Origin: CAMAUF01 sp046152925
GTDB lineage: Bacteria; Chloroflexota; Dehalococcoidia; Tepidiformales; Tepidiformaceae
Direction of reading: 5' to 3'
Assembly (NCBI GenBank): GCA_046152925.1
Contig: JBJXFX010000160.1
Coordinates: 1-20,857, forward strand
Length of the DNA: 20,857 bases
The notes beneath the pieces were generated by a model. The model made no database searches. It was not told the DNA's origin and was given only the letters and a program-made list of their open reading frames with translations. A program made the translations under genes and the position numbers. Below, piece by piece: positions 1 to 7,360 of this stretch (within the stretch, counting starts at the first letter, position 1; each line of letters opens with the position of its first letter).

Positions 1-839
1 AGCACCGCCTCCGCGAAGCGCTCGAGGTTCGGGATGGCGTCTTTCGAGCTCCGGTAGAGCTGGATGACGAGCCGGTCGACGCCCACCTCCTCAAAGCGGC
101 GGACGTCGTCGACCGTCAGGTCGGCGCGGGCGTTCACCGTGATCTCGAAGGGGAGGTGGAGACGCCCGTAGCGCTCGCGCTGTTCGTCGAGGCGGCGCTT
201 GAAGCTCGCCATCGCCTCGGGGCCGTGCCGCACGCCATACCAGCCGTCGCCGAGCCGGCCGGCTCGTCGCAAGGCCGCGGGCGATTCGCCGCCGACGATG
301 ATCGGCGGGTGGGGCTTCGCGACGGGCTTCGGCTCGAAGTGGAGCGGGCCGAAGTGGTAGTGCTCGCCCGCATGGGTGATCGTCGGCTCGGTCCAGAGCT
401 TGCGCAGGATCGCGATGATCTCGTCCATCCGGGCGCCGCGCGTGTGGAAGTCTTGCCCGGCGATTTCGAACTCCTCTTCGAGCCAGCCAGCGCCGACGCC
501 GAAAAGGACGCGGCCTTTCGAGAGAAAGTCGATGCCCAGCACGGAGCGGGCCGTCACGATTGGGTGGCGCAACGGCAGGATGTAGACCGTCGTCCCGAGC
601 TTGATGGTCGAAGTCACCGCAGCGGCCCAGGTCAGGACCGTGAGCGTGTCGGCGATCGGCCATTTCGGGTCGAGCGGGTTCTTCCCGTCGGGCGCGTAAG
701 GGTAGGTATTCGGCAACTCGGCCGGTAAGACAAGGTGGTCCGGCCGCCAGAGCGACTCAAAGCCGAGTGCTTCGGCCTTCTGTGCGATGGCGGTGAGGGC
801 CGCCGGGTTCATCCCTTCGTAGAAGACGCCGAACTTCAT
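1..839 (-). CDS. LLM class F420-dependent oxidoreductase (3' end cut by window edge)
   Basis: Flavin/F420-dependent oxidoreductase of the luciferase-like monooxygenase fold, probably a cytoplasmic TIM barrel using coenzyme F420 to reduce or oxidise an organic substrate. About 279 residues are visible from the ATG at 839; the C-terminal end runs off the left edge. Family hallmarks are an N-terminal MKFGVFYEG strand, LGFESLWRPDHL near residue 25, the block KLGTTVYILPLRHP near residue 80, and the run GRVLFGVGAGWLEEEF followed by PPIIVGGESPAALRRAGRLG. These fit the group of probable F420-dependent oxidoreductases of about 290 residues. Its ATG overlaps the stop of the upstream SDR gene in a TCAT (ATGA) junction, so translation is probably coupled. 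It is the last visible gene of the SnoaL-SDR-LLM operon. FMN rather than F420 as cofactor cannot be excluded. Confidence 0.9.
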   Translation of the reverse strand, partial: MKFGVFYEGMNPAALTAIAQKAEALGFESLWRPDHLVLPAELPNTYPYAPDGKNPLDPKWPIADTLTVLTWAAAVTSTIKLGTTVYILPLRHPIVTARSVLGIDFLSKGRVLFGVGAGWLEEEFEIAGQDFHTRGARMDEIIAILRKLWTEPTITHAGEHYHFGPLHFEPKPVAKPHPPIIVGGESPAALRRAGRLGDGWYGVRHGPEAMASFKRRLDEQRERYGRLHLPFEITVNARADLTVDDVRRFEEVGVDRLVIQLYRSSKDAIPNLERFAEAV

Positions 840-1579
840 TGCGGGTTCGTCACCGTGACGACCTGGCCGGCGAGGGAGTCGTCCTTGATGAACGTGAGCA
901 CCTGATTCGCGATCGCGTCGGGCGGCAAGATTTTCTCGCCGATGCGCTCGATCGCTGGGAGGAGCCAATTGGCCGGCGTCGTGCCGTCGCCGGTTTTGGC
1001 CTGGAACGCGGTCTTCACCATGCCGGGAGAGACGGCGTTGACGCGGATGTTGTCCGATTCCTTCATGTGGGCGCAGGAACGGGTGAACATGGCGACGGCG
1101 GCCTTCGTCCCGCCGTAGACGGGCTCGAAACGGCTCGGGTTATCCGCGGCAATGGAGGCGGTGTTCACGATGACGCCGCCACCGCGCTTGCGCAGCGCCT
1201 GGATGGCGACCTGCGTGCCCATCATCACGCCCATCACGTTGATCCCGACAACCTCGGCGATGCGCTCGAGCGAGACATCGGGCCAGACGGGGTCGCCGCA
1301 GGAGACGCCCGCGTTGTTGAAGACGATGTCGACGCCGCCGAAGACGCGCTCGGCCTCGGCAAAGATCGCGCGGATGCCGTCCGGCGTCGCGACATCGGAG
1401 CGGACGTAGGCAGCTTTCCCACCGGCGCCGGCAATTGCGTCGACGGTTGCCTGGCCTCCTGCCGGGTCGATATCGGCGACCATGATCGCGGCACCTTCCT
1501 TCGCCAGGAGGAGCGCCGTGGCGCGGCCAATCCCCGAACCTGCGCCCGTGATCAGTGCGACCTTGCCTGAAACGTCCAT
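836..1579 (-). CDS. Short-chain dehydrogenase/reductase (classical SDR)
   Basis: NAD(P)-dependent alcohol dehydrogenase or ketone reductase of 247 residues with a complete classical SDR active site. Visible motifs are TGAGSGIG (cofactor loop, near residue 12), D39-type acidic ends in VADID (suggesting NAD preference), NNAG, the serine of NTASIAA, and YGGTK. I chose the ATG at 1579 because AAGGAG lies 8 bases before it. A GTG at 1588 would fall inside that ribosome-binding site. The C-terminus ends QVVTVTNPQ, lacking the usual glycine-rich VDGG tail, so the last strand is slightly atypical. It lies 12 bp after the SnoaL-like gene and overlaps the LLM gene by 4 bp, consistent with one transcript. 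Substrate unknown. Confidence 0.92.
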   Translation of the reverse strand: MDVSGKVALITGAGSGIGRATALLLAKEGAAIMVADIDPAGGQATVDAIAGAGGKAAYVRSDVATPDGIRAIFAEAERVFGGVDIVFNNAGVSCGDPVWPDVSLERIAEVVGINVMGVMMGTQVAIQALRKRGGGVIVNTASIAADNPSRFEPVYGGTKAAVAMFTRSCAHMKESDNIRVNAVSPGMVKTAFQAKTGDGTTPANWLLPAIERIGEKILPPDAIANQVLTFIKDDSLAGQVVTVTNPQ

Positions 1580-1591
1580 GCGGGTCACTCC

Positions 1592-2005
1592 TTAGCTGTG
1601 CGGGATGACGCCCGTGAATCCGACCTCGAGGCGGCGGTCGACGATCAACCATTGTCCATCGCGCCGTTCGAGGCGGTCGGTGTAGACGCCGGCGGTGACG
1701 AGGGCCTTGCTGGGGTCGCTCGCGTCGACCTGAAGGGCCTGGAGCGAGCAGCGGCTCGTCGCCGCGTCGCCGCTGACTTTGACCTGGAAGCTGCCGAGGA
1801 GGTGCTGCTGCCACGTGCGGGAGACGGTCGCGGCCTGGATGGCAGCGACGATCTCCGCGGGGCCACGCATGTCGCGATTCGGGAAGTGCAAGACGCCGTC
1901 GGGCGCGAAGCAGGAGGCGAGCGCCTCCCAGTCCTTGGTGTCTACGGCCGTGCCATATCGCGTTGCGACGGCGATCACGGCCAGTTGATCCTCTGCATTG
2001 CCCAT
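1592..2005 (-). CDS. SnoaL-like / NTF2-fold protein
   Basis: A 137-residue protein of the cone-shaped NTF2 fold (SnoaL_4-like), a family that includes polyketide cyclases, ketosteroid isomerases, dehydratases and the small subunits of ring-hydroxylating dioxygenases. The pattern is typical: an N-terminal helix with AVIAVATRYGTAVDTKDWEAL, then FAPDGVLHFP, then RGPAEIVAAI, then beta strands ending in GQWLIVDRRLEV. GGAG lies 8 bases before the ATG. It is first in a minus-strand operon with an SDR and an LLM oxidoreductase and has a promoter-like sequence just upstream. It may be an isomerase or dehydratase for the same substrate, or only a binding protein; the sequence does not decide. Confidence 0.85.
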   Translation of the reverse strand: MGNAEDQLAVIAVATRYGTAVDTKDWEALASCFAPDGVLHFPNRDMRGPAEIVAAIQAATVSRTWQQHLLGSFQVKVSGDAATSRCSLQALQVDASDPSKALVTAGVYTDRLERRDGQWLIVDRRLEVGFTGVIPHS

Positions 2006-2023
2006 AGGTTGGCTCCGAAGAGG

Positions 2024-2052
2024 GTTGTACGCCCGCGGGGTCAGGGTCGCAA
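2024..2052 (-). promoter_or_regulatory. Putative sigma-70-type promoter of the SnoaL-SDR-LLM operon
   Basis: On the minus strand, TTGCGA (2052-2047) and TACAAC (2029-2024) are separated by exactly 17 bp. They are placed so that transcription would begin about 10 bases before the ribosome-binding site of the gene starting at 2005. Match to consensus is moderate (4 of 6 in each box). The rest of the gap up to 2121 shows only a loose inverted repeat, CGGTCGCC / GGCGACCG (2088-2095 and 2114-2121). Confidence 0.45.
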
Positions 2053-2121
2053 GTCAGGCCGTGGTGTGGGCGCGGCTTTCGGGGGGCCGGTCGCCCAGTC
2101 TGGCGCTTCGGCCGGCGACCG

Positions 2122-2156
2122 CGAGGAGGCGCCCCGGGGGCTGGGGCGCCTCCTCG
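2122..2156 (-). terminator. GC-rich hairpin terminator after the PepSY protein gene
   Basis: A perfect 14-bp stem (2122-2135 with 2143-2156) closes a 7-base loop, 7 bases after the stop of the minus-strand gene ending at 2164. No T-run follows on the minus strand, as is common for hairpin terminators in GC-rich bacteria. It would insulate the downstream SnoaL operon. Confidence 0.65.
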
Positions 2157-2163
2157 GCAGTGT

Positions 2164-3105
2164 TCAGGGAGCGGGGATGTAGGCGACCAATTCGACGCGG
2201 CCCGACCCGCCGCGAACCTTGTCTTCGCGCACCAGCCCGACGCCGGGCGCGTAGGTCTTGTGTTCGACGACCTCAGGCACGAGCGGCGTCCATTCCGCGG
2301 TCACGATCAGCTTCGAGTACGTGTGGCCGGCGACGGCGAGGGAGCGCCGGGAGCGAAGCACTTGGGCCATGTCCTCGGCCTCGCCCTCGAGGAATTCCTG
2401 GCGGTAGGCGTTGCCCGCCCGGGGATTGGCGAGCATGGCGATGCCCGGCTTGGCGCCGTCGACGCCGGCTTCCCAAGCGCCGTGGCGGTTGATGATTTGG
2501 CCGTCTTTGATTTCGGCGGTGTCTTCGCCGAGGTACCAGACGGCGCCGTCCTTGTCTTGGGCGTACCAGTCGAAGGTAGCCTCGACGAGCTCGCCATCCT
2601 CATACGCGAGGTCGCGGACGACCGTCGCGGTGACCCCGAGGATGGAGCGGGTTTCGGACAGGACTTCGACCTCGATGCGCTCCTGGCCGTCCGTGGACTG
2701 GTAGGTCCACTTGCTGCCCGGCTTCAACGGCAAGTAGGGGTTCGTGATGCGTGGGACGAAGTTGCGGGCGTCGATCTGCGGGGCGTAGAACCCGCAATCG
2801 CCGGGGTCGATCGTGGGTTCTTCCTCGGGGTCGTCCACCTCGCACCAGGTGACCTGGAGCTGGCGGTTGACGGTGACCTCAACGGAACGGCCGTCGTCCA
2901 ACGTGATCTCGACCTCGTAGGAACGGCGGGGGCCGTTCTCCACGGACTCGACTTCGCCACCGCCGGTGAAGCGGAGGGCCGCGGCGACGGCTTCGGACTG
3001 TTGCCCGGAAGGCGCCTGATGGCTGGGGGCGGCGGCGGCGAAGGTCGCCGCCCCGAGGGCCGTGACGGCGACCGCGAGCGGCCACCCTAGGTGAAGCGCG
3101 TGCAT
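2164..3105 (-). CDS. Secreted PepSY-domain protein
   Basis: A 313-residue exported protein of unknown exact role. The N-terminus has a hydrophobic stretch, LAVAVTALGAATFAAAAP, that looks like a signal peptide with cleavage near the AAAAP. Residues about 38-85 (EAVAAALRFTGG, SYEVEITLDDGRSVEVTV) resemble a PepSY domain. The rest begins FVPRITNPYLPLKPGSKWTY and contains ATFDWYAQDKDGAVWYLGE and GAWEAGVDGAKPGIAM; I associate this with uncharacterised secreted proteins of GC-rich bacteria but know no function. I chose the ATG at 3105 because it immediately precedes the signal peptide and has GAGGA 5 bases upstream; the open frame continues upstream without a better start. It is divergent from an OmpR-type two-component system, a common arrangement for PepSY proteins that may serve as its target or as a modulator of the sensor. 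Confidence 0.8.
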   Translation of the reverse strand: MHALHLGWPLAVAVTALGAATFAAAAPSHQAPSGQQSEAVAAALRFTGGGEVESVENGPRRSYEVEITLDDGRSVEVTVNRQLQVTWCEVDDPEEEPTIDPGDCGFYAPQIDARNFVPRITNPYLPLKPGSKWTYQSTDGQERIEVEVLSETRSILGVTATVVRDLAYEDGELVEATFDWYAQDKDGAVWYLGEDTAEIKDGQIINRHGAWEAGVDGAKPGIAMLANPRAGNAYRQEFLEGEAEDMAQVLRSRRSLAVAGHTYSKLIVTAEWTPLVPEVVEHKTYAPGVGLVREDKVRGGSGRVELVAYIPAP

Positions 3106-3196
3106 CTGAATCCTCGTTCGTGGTTTGCGTCGCTGGCCAGCGCATTGCCTAAGCTGGGAGATCGCTCCTGAATGTCCGCTGACTGGCGGCGAGCGA

Positions 3197-3215
3197 TTCA
3201 GCCACGGTTCAGCCA
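3197..3215 (+). promoter_or_regulatory. Direct-repeat site, probable response-regulator box
   Basis: TTCAGCCA occurs twice, at 3197-3204 and 3208-3215, with starts 11 bp apart (one helical turn). This is the geometry of OmpR/PhoB-family binding sites. It lies about 40 bp before the response-regulator start, in the gap shared with the divergent PepSY gene. GATACT at 3223-3228 could be the -10 box. Autoregulation by the neighbouring regulator is an inference. Confidence 0.5.
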
Positions 3216-3252
3216 ACGGAGCGATACTGATGTTGGCAGGAGGGGCGCAGCG

Positions 3253-3936
3253 ATGGCCCGCATCTTGGTGGTGGAGGACGAGGTACGGCTCGCGGCCGCG
3301 TTGAAGCGGGGGCTGGAAGCGGAAGGCTTCGCCGTCGACCTCGCCCGCGACGGAGTCGACGGCCAATGGATGGCGGAGCAACACGCCTACGACGCGCTCG
3401 TCCTCGACCTGATGCTGCCGCACCGCGATGGCTTTGAGGTCTGCGCAAACCTGCGCGCGGCGGGGACCTGGACGCCAATCTTGATGCTCACGGCGCGCGA
3501 CGCGCGGCGGGACGAGGTGCGCGCCTTGGACACGGGCGCGGACGACTACCTGACAAAGCCCTTCTCATTTTCCGTCCTCCTGGCGCGGCTCCGGGCGCTG
3601 ATGCGCCGCGGCGCCCCCGAGCGGCCAGCGGTGCTCGTCATCGGCGACCTGTCGGTGGACCCGGCGGCACGACGCTGCCGCCGGGCCGGCGTGGAAGTCG
3701 AGCTCACCGGCCGGGAGTTCGCCGTGTTGGAGTACCTGATGCGGCGCGGCGGCGATGTCGCCGCGAAGACCGAAATCCTCGACCACGTCTGGGACTTCGC
3801 GTTCGAAGGCGACCCGAACATCGTCGAGGTATATGTCCGCCGGTTGCGGCAAAAGGTGGATGGACCGTTCAACCGGCACTCGATTGAGACGATCCGGGGC
3901 GGGGGATACCGCGTGGTCGCCCATGGCCCGGACTAG
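3253..3936 (+). CDS. OmpR/PhoB-family response regulator
   Basis: A 227-residue DNA-binding response regulator. The receiver domain spans about residues 1-115, with acidic pocket E8/D9, phospho-acceptor D52 in LDLMLP, T80 in MLTAR, and K102 in YLTKPF. A winged-helix C-terminal domain (about 128-224) carries LTGREFAVLEYLMRR, NIVEVYVRRLRQKVD and TIRGGGYRV. I chose the ATG at 3253, preceded by AGGAGGGG, rather than the in-frame ATG at 3172, which would add 27 residues outside the family fold. It is followed by its partner histidine kinase with overlapping ends, and faces a secreted PepSY gene. A pair of direct repeats upstream suggests autoregulation. The stimulus is unknown. Confidence 0.95.
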   Translation: MARILVVEDEVRLAAALKRGLEAEGFAVDLARDGVDGQWMAEQHAYDALVLDLMLPHRDGFEVCANLRAAGTWTPILMLTARDARRDEVRALDTGADDYLTKPFSFSVLLARLRALMRRGAPERPAVLVIGDLSVDPAARRCRRAGVEVELTGREFAVLEYLMRRGGDVAAKTEILDHVWDFAFEGDPNIVEVYVRRLRQKVDGPFNRHSIETIRGGGYRVVAHGPD

Positions 3937-5287
3937 GCACTTTCGGATGCCCGGCGGCGTCCGCGCGCGGGTGACGATCGGGACAACAGCGGTCCTCGCG
4001 GCCGTCCTGATCGCCGCGAGCTACGGGACGATCGCGTTCTTCCGCGCATCGCTGAGCGACAACCTGGAGGCGACCATCGGGCTCCGCGCGGGCGACCTCG
4101 AAGCATCGCTCAGGGGCGGCGCCGAGCCGGCAGTGCTCACGGCGTCAGATGACGAGGTGGCCTTCGTCCAGATCGTGGACGCGCAGGGCCGCGTGGTCGC
4201 GGCGAGCCCCAGGGCAGCCGGCCTCGCGCCGGTCGCTACCCAACGCCCCACAGTAGGCCGGCCGCTGACCGTGGAGAAGCGGCTCCCGCTGGACGACGAC
4301 CCGTATCGCATCCAGTTGCGCCACGTGGACACGCCGGACGGGCCAGTGACCTTGCTGGTGGCGGGGAGCCTCGAAGACGTGGCCGAGGGGGTAGCGCTGC
4401 TCGGCCGCCTCGCCGCCGTCGCGGTGCCGCTCCTCGTGGCGATCGTGGCGACCGCCACCTGGGTCGCCGTCGGCCGCGCGTTCCGCCCGGTCGAAGCCAT
4501 CCGGGCGGAGGTAGCGGAAATCCAGGCTGGTCAGCTCGGCCGGCGCGTGCCCGAGCCGCGGACGGGCGACGAGGTGGAGAGGCTGGCGCGCACCATGAAC
4601 GGCATGCTGAGCCGGATCGAAGCGGCCTACGCGGCGCAAGAGCAGTTCGTTGCGGACGCGGCGCACGAGCTTCGGAGCCCTTTGGCGAGCCTTCGCACCC
4701 AGCTGGAGGTCGCCCGCTCGACGTCCACGCTCGACCACCCGGCGCTCCTCGAAGACCTGCTGGCAGAGGTTGAGCGGCTGCAGCGGCTCGCCGATGGGCT
4801 GCTCCTGCTCGCGAAGCGGGAGGCCGGCGGCCCTCCCGCGCAGCGCGGCGTCGTGCTGGACTTCGACGACATCGTGCTCGACGAAGTCCGCCGGCTCCCA
4901 CGGCGGCCGGACGTGCGGGTCGATTGCGGCGCGGTGTCCGCGGCTGCCGTCCGTGGGGACGCGGACGACCTTGGCAGAGTCGTGGTCAACCTCCTGAGCA
5001 ACGCGAACCGGCACGCGCGGACGCTGATTGCCCTGGGCCTGGCGGAGCATGCTGGCCGTGTGGTGCTCACGATCGCGGACGACGGCGAAGGCATTCCAGC
5101 CGACCAGATCGAGCGCATCTTCGACCGCTTCATACAGGCCGACCCGGCCCGAAGCTCGGAGGGCGCGGGCCTTGGCCTCTCCATCGCCCGGGCGATCGTC
5201 GAGGACCACGGGGGCACCATCACCGCCGGTGGCCGCGCGGATGGAGGCGCAGTGTTCCGGGTCGAACTGCCCGCAGCGTCCGCTTAG
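3923..5287 (+). CDS. Membrane sensor histidine kinase
   Basis: The partner kinase of the preceding regulator, 454 residues from the ATG at 3923. Order of parts: transmembrane helix about 17-40, extracytoplasmic sensor region about 41-155, second helix about 158-183, HAMP linker, HisKA with the phospho-histidine H248 in DAAHELRSPL, then the ATPase domain with N-box NLLSNANRH (N356), G1 DDGEGIP, F-box IFDRF and G2 GAGLGLSIA (from G414). The start at 3923 overlaps the regulator by 14 bp. An ATG at 3947 (MPGGVRARV) is an equally possible start, since neither has a strong ribosome-binding site. The sensor loop matches nothing I recognise. Its stop overlaps the stop of the convergent ene-reductase gene by 4 bp. 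Confidence 0.94.
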   Translation: MARTRHFRMPGGVRARVTIGTTAVLAAVLIAASYGTIAFFRASLSDNLEATIGLRAGDLEASLRGGAEPAVLTASDDEVAFVQIVDAQGRVVAASPRAAGLAPVATQRPTVGRPLTVEKRLPLDDDPYRIQLRHVDTPDGPVTLLVAGSLEDVAEGVALLGRLAAVAVPLLVAIVATATWVAVGRAFRPVEAIRAEVAEIQAGQLGRRVPEPRTGDEVERLARTMNGMLSRIEAAYAAQEQFVADAAHELRSPLASLRTQLEVARSTSTLDHPALLEDLLAEVERLQRLADGLLLLAKREAGGPPAQRGVVLDFDDIVLDEVRRLPRRPDVRVDCGAVSAAAVRGDADDLGRVVVNLLSNANRHARTLIALGLAEHAGRVVLTIADDGEGIPADQIERIFDRFIQADPARSSEGAGLGLSIARAIVEDHGGTITAGGRADGGAVFRVELPAASA

Positions 5288-7341
5288 GCGCCGCTCAGCG
5301 GGTTGAGCGGCCCACGGCCACCGGTGGGTGCGGTCGTGGTGGACGCGGTGCCGACCCGCAAGGCGGCGTAATGCCCTTCGTGGATCGCCTTTTCCATCGG
5401 CCGCGGGGCGCGCGCATCGCCAGCGACGTGGACCTCGCCCTCGTAACCCGCAAGCGCCTCGGCGAGCGCCGTGTTCGCGACGTTCCCCGAGACGAACACG
5501 ACGCTGTCGGCCGCGAAGACGTGGTCCCTCCCCGAGTCGATATTTTGGATGACCACGGCGCCGTCGCGCACCGTCGTGACGTGCGCGCGCGGGACGAGCG
5601 TGAAGCCGCTCGCGTGGTCGGTGAGGCGGCGGAGGGCGGGGTCGCGCGACATCGCGCCGACCATTTGGGGGCCGACGCTTGTGTGGGGCGTCGCGAAGAT
5701 GACGGCCACGCCGCGTGAAAGCAGCGTCTCGGCTACGGCGATCGCCTCGTAGTGGCCGATATCGTCGAAGACGACGGCCGTCTTCCCGACGGTGGCGCCG
5801 CCCTCGATGACCTCCCAAGAAGTGAAGACGTTGGGGCGGTCGATGCCCTCGACCGGGCTCGCCGGTCGGTGGGCCTGGAAGCCATCACGCCGCGGCGTCG
5901 AGCCCGTCGCGAGGATGACGGCGTCTGGCTTCTCAGCCTCGATCAGCGCCCGGTCGACCTTGGTGTTGAGGCGGACCTGGACTTCCAACTTGCGCAGCTG
6001 GGGCACGATCCAGTCGACATCGGCGCCGAACTCGTCGCGGTGTGGCGCTTTACGGGCGAGACGGACTTGCCCGCCGAGCTCGCTCGCGGCCTCGAAGAGC
6101 GTGACCTGGTGGCCACGGAGAGCGGCGACGCGCGCCGCTTCGAGGCCCGCCGGCCCGCCGCCAACGACGAACACCCGCTTCGATTCGGCCACCAGGTTGA
6201 TCAGGTGGTCGCCGCCGCGCAGCTCCTGGCCGGCGCCGACGTTCACGACGCAGCCAAAGCGGCCGAGCGGGCCCGTCCGGCCGCCGATGCAGCCCTGGTT
6301 GCAGCCGAGGCAGGGGCGGACATCGTCCGCTCGGCCCTCCTGGGTCTTGCGGACAATGTCGGGGTCGGCCAGCGTGGCGCGAATCATCGAGACCATGTCC
6401 GCGTCGCCGCGGGCGATGATCGCGTCGGCTTCGGCCAGTGTGAGGATTCGCCCGACCACGAAATGCGGCGTCTTGAGCGCGCGCGATGCCGGGCCGCTAT
6501 CGGGCAGTTCGTAGGCGTGCGGTTCGTGCATCGCGCCGATCAGCTTATCGAACGCGAGGTAGCCGCCTGTCGACAGGCTAAACAGGTCGACAAGTCCGGT
6601 CGCTTCGAGGTCGAGCGCGATGTCCCGGCACTCGTCGGGCTCGATCCCGCCGGGGACGCCTTCACGGCCCGTGAGCCGGACACCGATGATGAAGTCAGGG
6701 CGGACGCGGGCGCGGATCGCGGCGAGCACTTCCTTCATGAAGCGGCGGCGATTCTCGGTCGAGCCGCCATATCCGTCGGTGCGCCGGTTCATCGTCGGCG
6801 AGAGGAACTGCATCGGCAGGAAGGTGTGGGCGAGGTGGACCTCGACGCCGTCGAGGCCGCCCTCCTGGGCGCGGACGGCCGCTGCCGCGTAGGCGTCGAC
6901 GATTTCGTCGATCATCGCCTGCGTCATGGCGATCGGGATGTCGCCCTGGCCTTCCGAGGGCCGCAACTGGCGGACGCTCGGGATGGCGCTCGGCGCCCAC
7001 GGCGGCCCACCATCCGTGGGGGTAGCGTGGGCGCCCTGGTGCATGAGCTGCTGCATCATGACCATGCCGTGCCGGTGGGCGGCATCGGCGAGGCGCTGAT
7101 AGCCCGGAATCATGCTGTCGAGCCACGCGTTGACGCCGCCGAAGCCGGAACTCGGATGGATGGGTGACGCTTCGAGGATGCTCATCGCGACACCGCCGCG
7201 GGCGCGGGCTTCGTGATAGGCGATGAGGTCGTCGTTCACCTGGCCGCCGCCGAGGCCCGTGCCGTGGGCGGAACGGACGACGCGGTTACGGAACACGGTC
7301 TTGTTCACCGTGATCGGTTGGAAGACGTGGTCGTAGGCCAC
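5284..7341 (-). CDS. FMN/4Fe-4S/FAD ene-reductase (2,4-dienoyl-CoA reductase / TMADH class)
   Basis: A 685-residue cytoplasmic flavoenzyme with an old-yellow-enzyme barrel (about 1-340), an iron-sulfur motif C344-x2-C347-x3-C351-x12-C364, and a FAD/NAD(P)H-binding half starting at GGGPAG (394-399) with ILATGSTPR later. Length and order match 2,4-dienoyl-CoA reductase, trimethylamine dehydrogenase and related ene-reductases. The start is GTG at 7341 with AAGGAG 6 bases upstream; an upstream in-frame start would overlap the P450 gene. The active-site segment HLAHTFLPMQFLSP (169-182) has two histidines, but the tyrosine of the usual H-x-x-H/N-x-Y pattern is F174. Located 19 bp after the P450 gene, probably cotranscribed. 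A role in reducing a conjugated double bond or demethylating a substrate is inference. Confidence 0.9.
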   Translation of the reverse strand: MAYDHVFQPITVNKTVFRNRVVRSAHGTGLGGGQVNDDLIAYHEARARGGVAMSILEASPIHPSSGFGGVNAWLDSMIPGYQRLADAAHRHGMVMMQQLMHQGAHATPTDGGPPWAPSAIPSVRQLRPSEGQGDIPIAMTQAMIDEIVDAYAAAAVRAQEGGLDGVEVHLAHTFLPMQFLSPTMNRRTDGYGGSTENRRRFMKEVLAAIRARVRPDFIIGVRLTGREGVPGGIEPDECRDIALDLEATGLVDLFSLSTGGYLAFDKLIGAMHEPHAYELPDSGPASRALKTPHFVVGRILTLAEADAIIARGDADMVSMIRATLADPDIVRKTQEGRADDVRPCLGCNQGCIGGRTGPLGRFGCVVNVGAGQELRGGDHLINLVAESKRVFVVGGGPAGLEAARVAALRGHQVTLFEAASELGGQVRLARKAPHRDEFGADVDWIVPQLRKLEVQVRLNTKVDRALIEAEKPDAVILATGSTPRRDGFQAHRPASPVEGIDRPNVFTSWEVIEGGATVGKTAVVFDDIGHYEAIAVAETLLSRGVAVIFATPHTSVGPQMVGAMSRDPALRRLTDHASGFTLVPRAHVTTVRDGAVVIQNIDSGRDHVFAADSVVFVSGNVANTALAEALAGYEGEVHVAGDARAPRPMEKAIHEGHYAALRVGTASTTTAPTGGRGPLNPLSGA

Positions 7342-7360
7342 GGGGCGCTCCTTGGAAGGG

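Noticed and set aside
2088..2121. CGGTCGCC/GGCGACCG inverted repeat as a second terminator or operator
   Set aside because: The 18-base spacer and chance level of such repeats in GC-rich DNA make it weak; the neighbouring 14-bp stem explains termination better.
2260..3090. 276-codon open frame on the plus strand
   Set aside because: Antisense to the secreted PepSY protein; the minus-strand frame has a signal peptide, a start site and a terminator, while this one has none.
3172..3252. N-terminal extension of the response regulator from ATG 3172
   Set aside because: The added residues fall outside the receiver fold and cover the direct-repeat box; ATG 3253 has a strong ribosome-binding site and gives the normal family length.
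4145..5818. 557-codon open frame on the minus strand
   Set aside because: It lies antisense to the histidine kinase, which has all its kinase motifs. The translation is arginine/histidine-rich and low in complexity, as expected for a shadow frame in GC-rich DNA.
5752..7167. 471-codon open frame on the plus strand
   Set aside because: Antisense shadow of the ene-reductase gene; no domain pattern and no ribosome-binding site.
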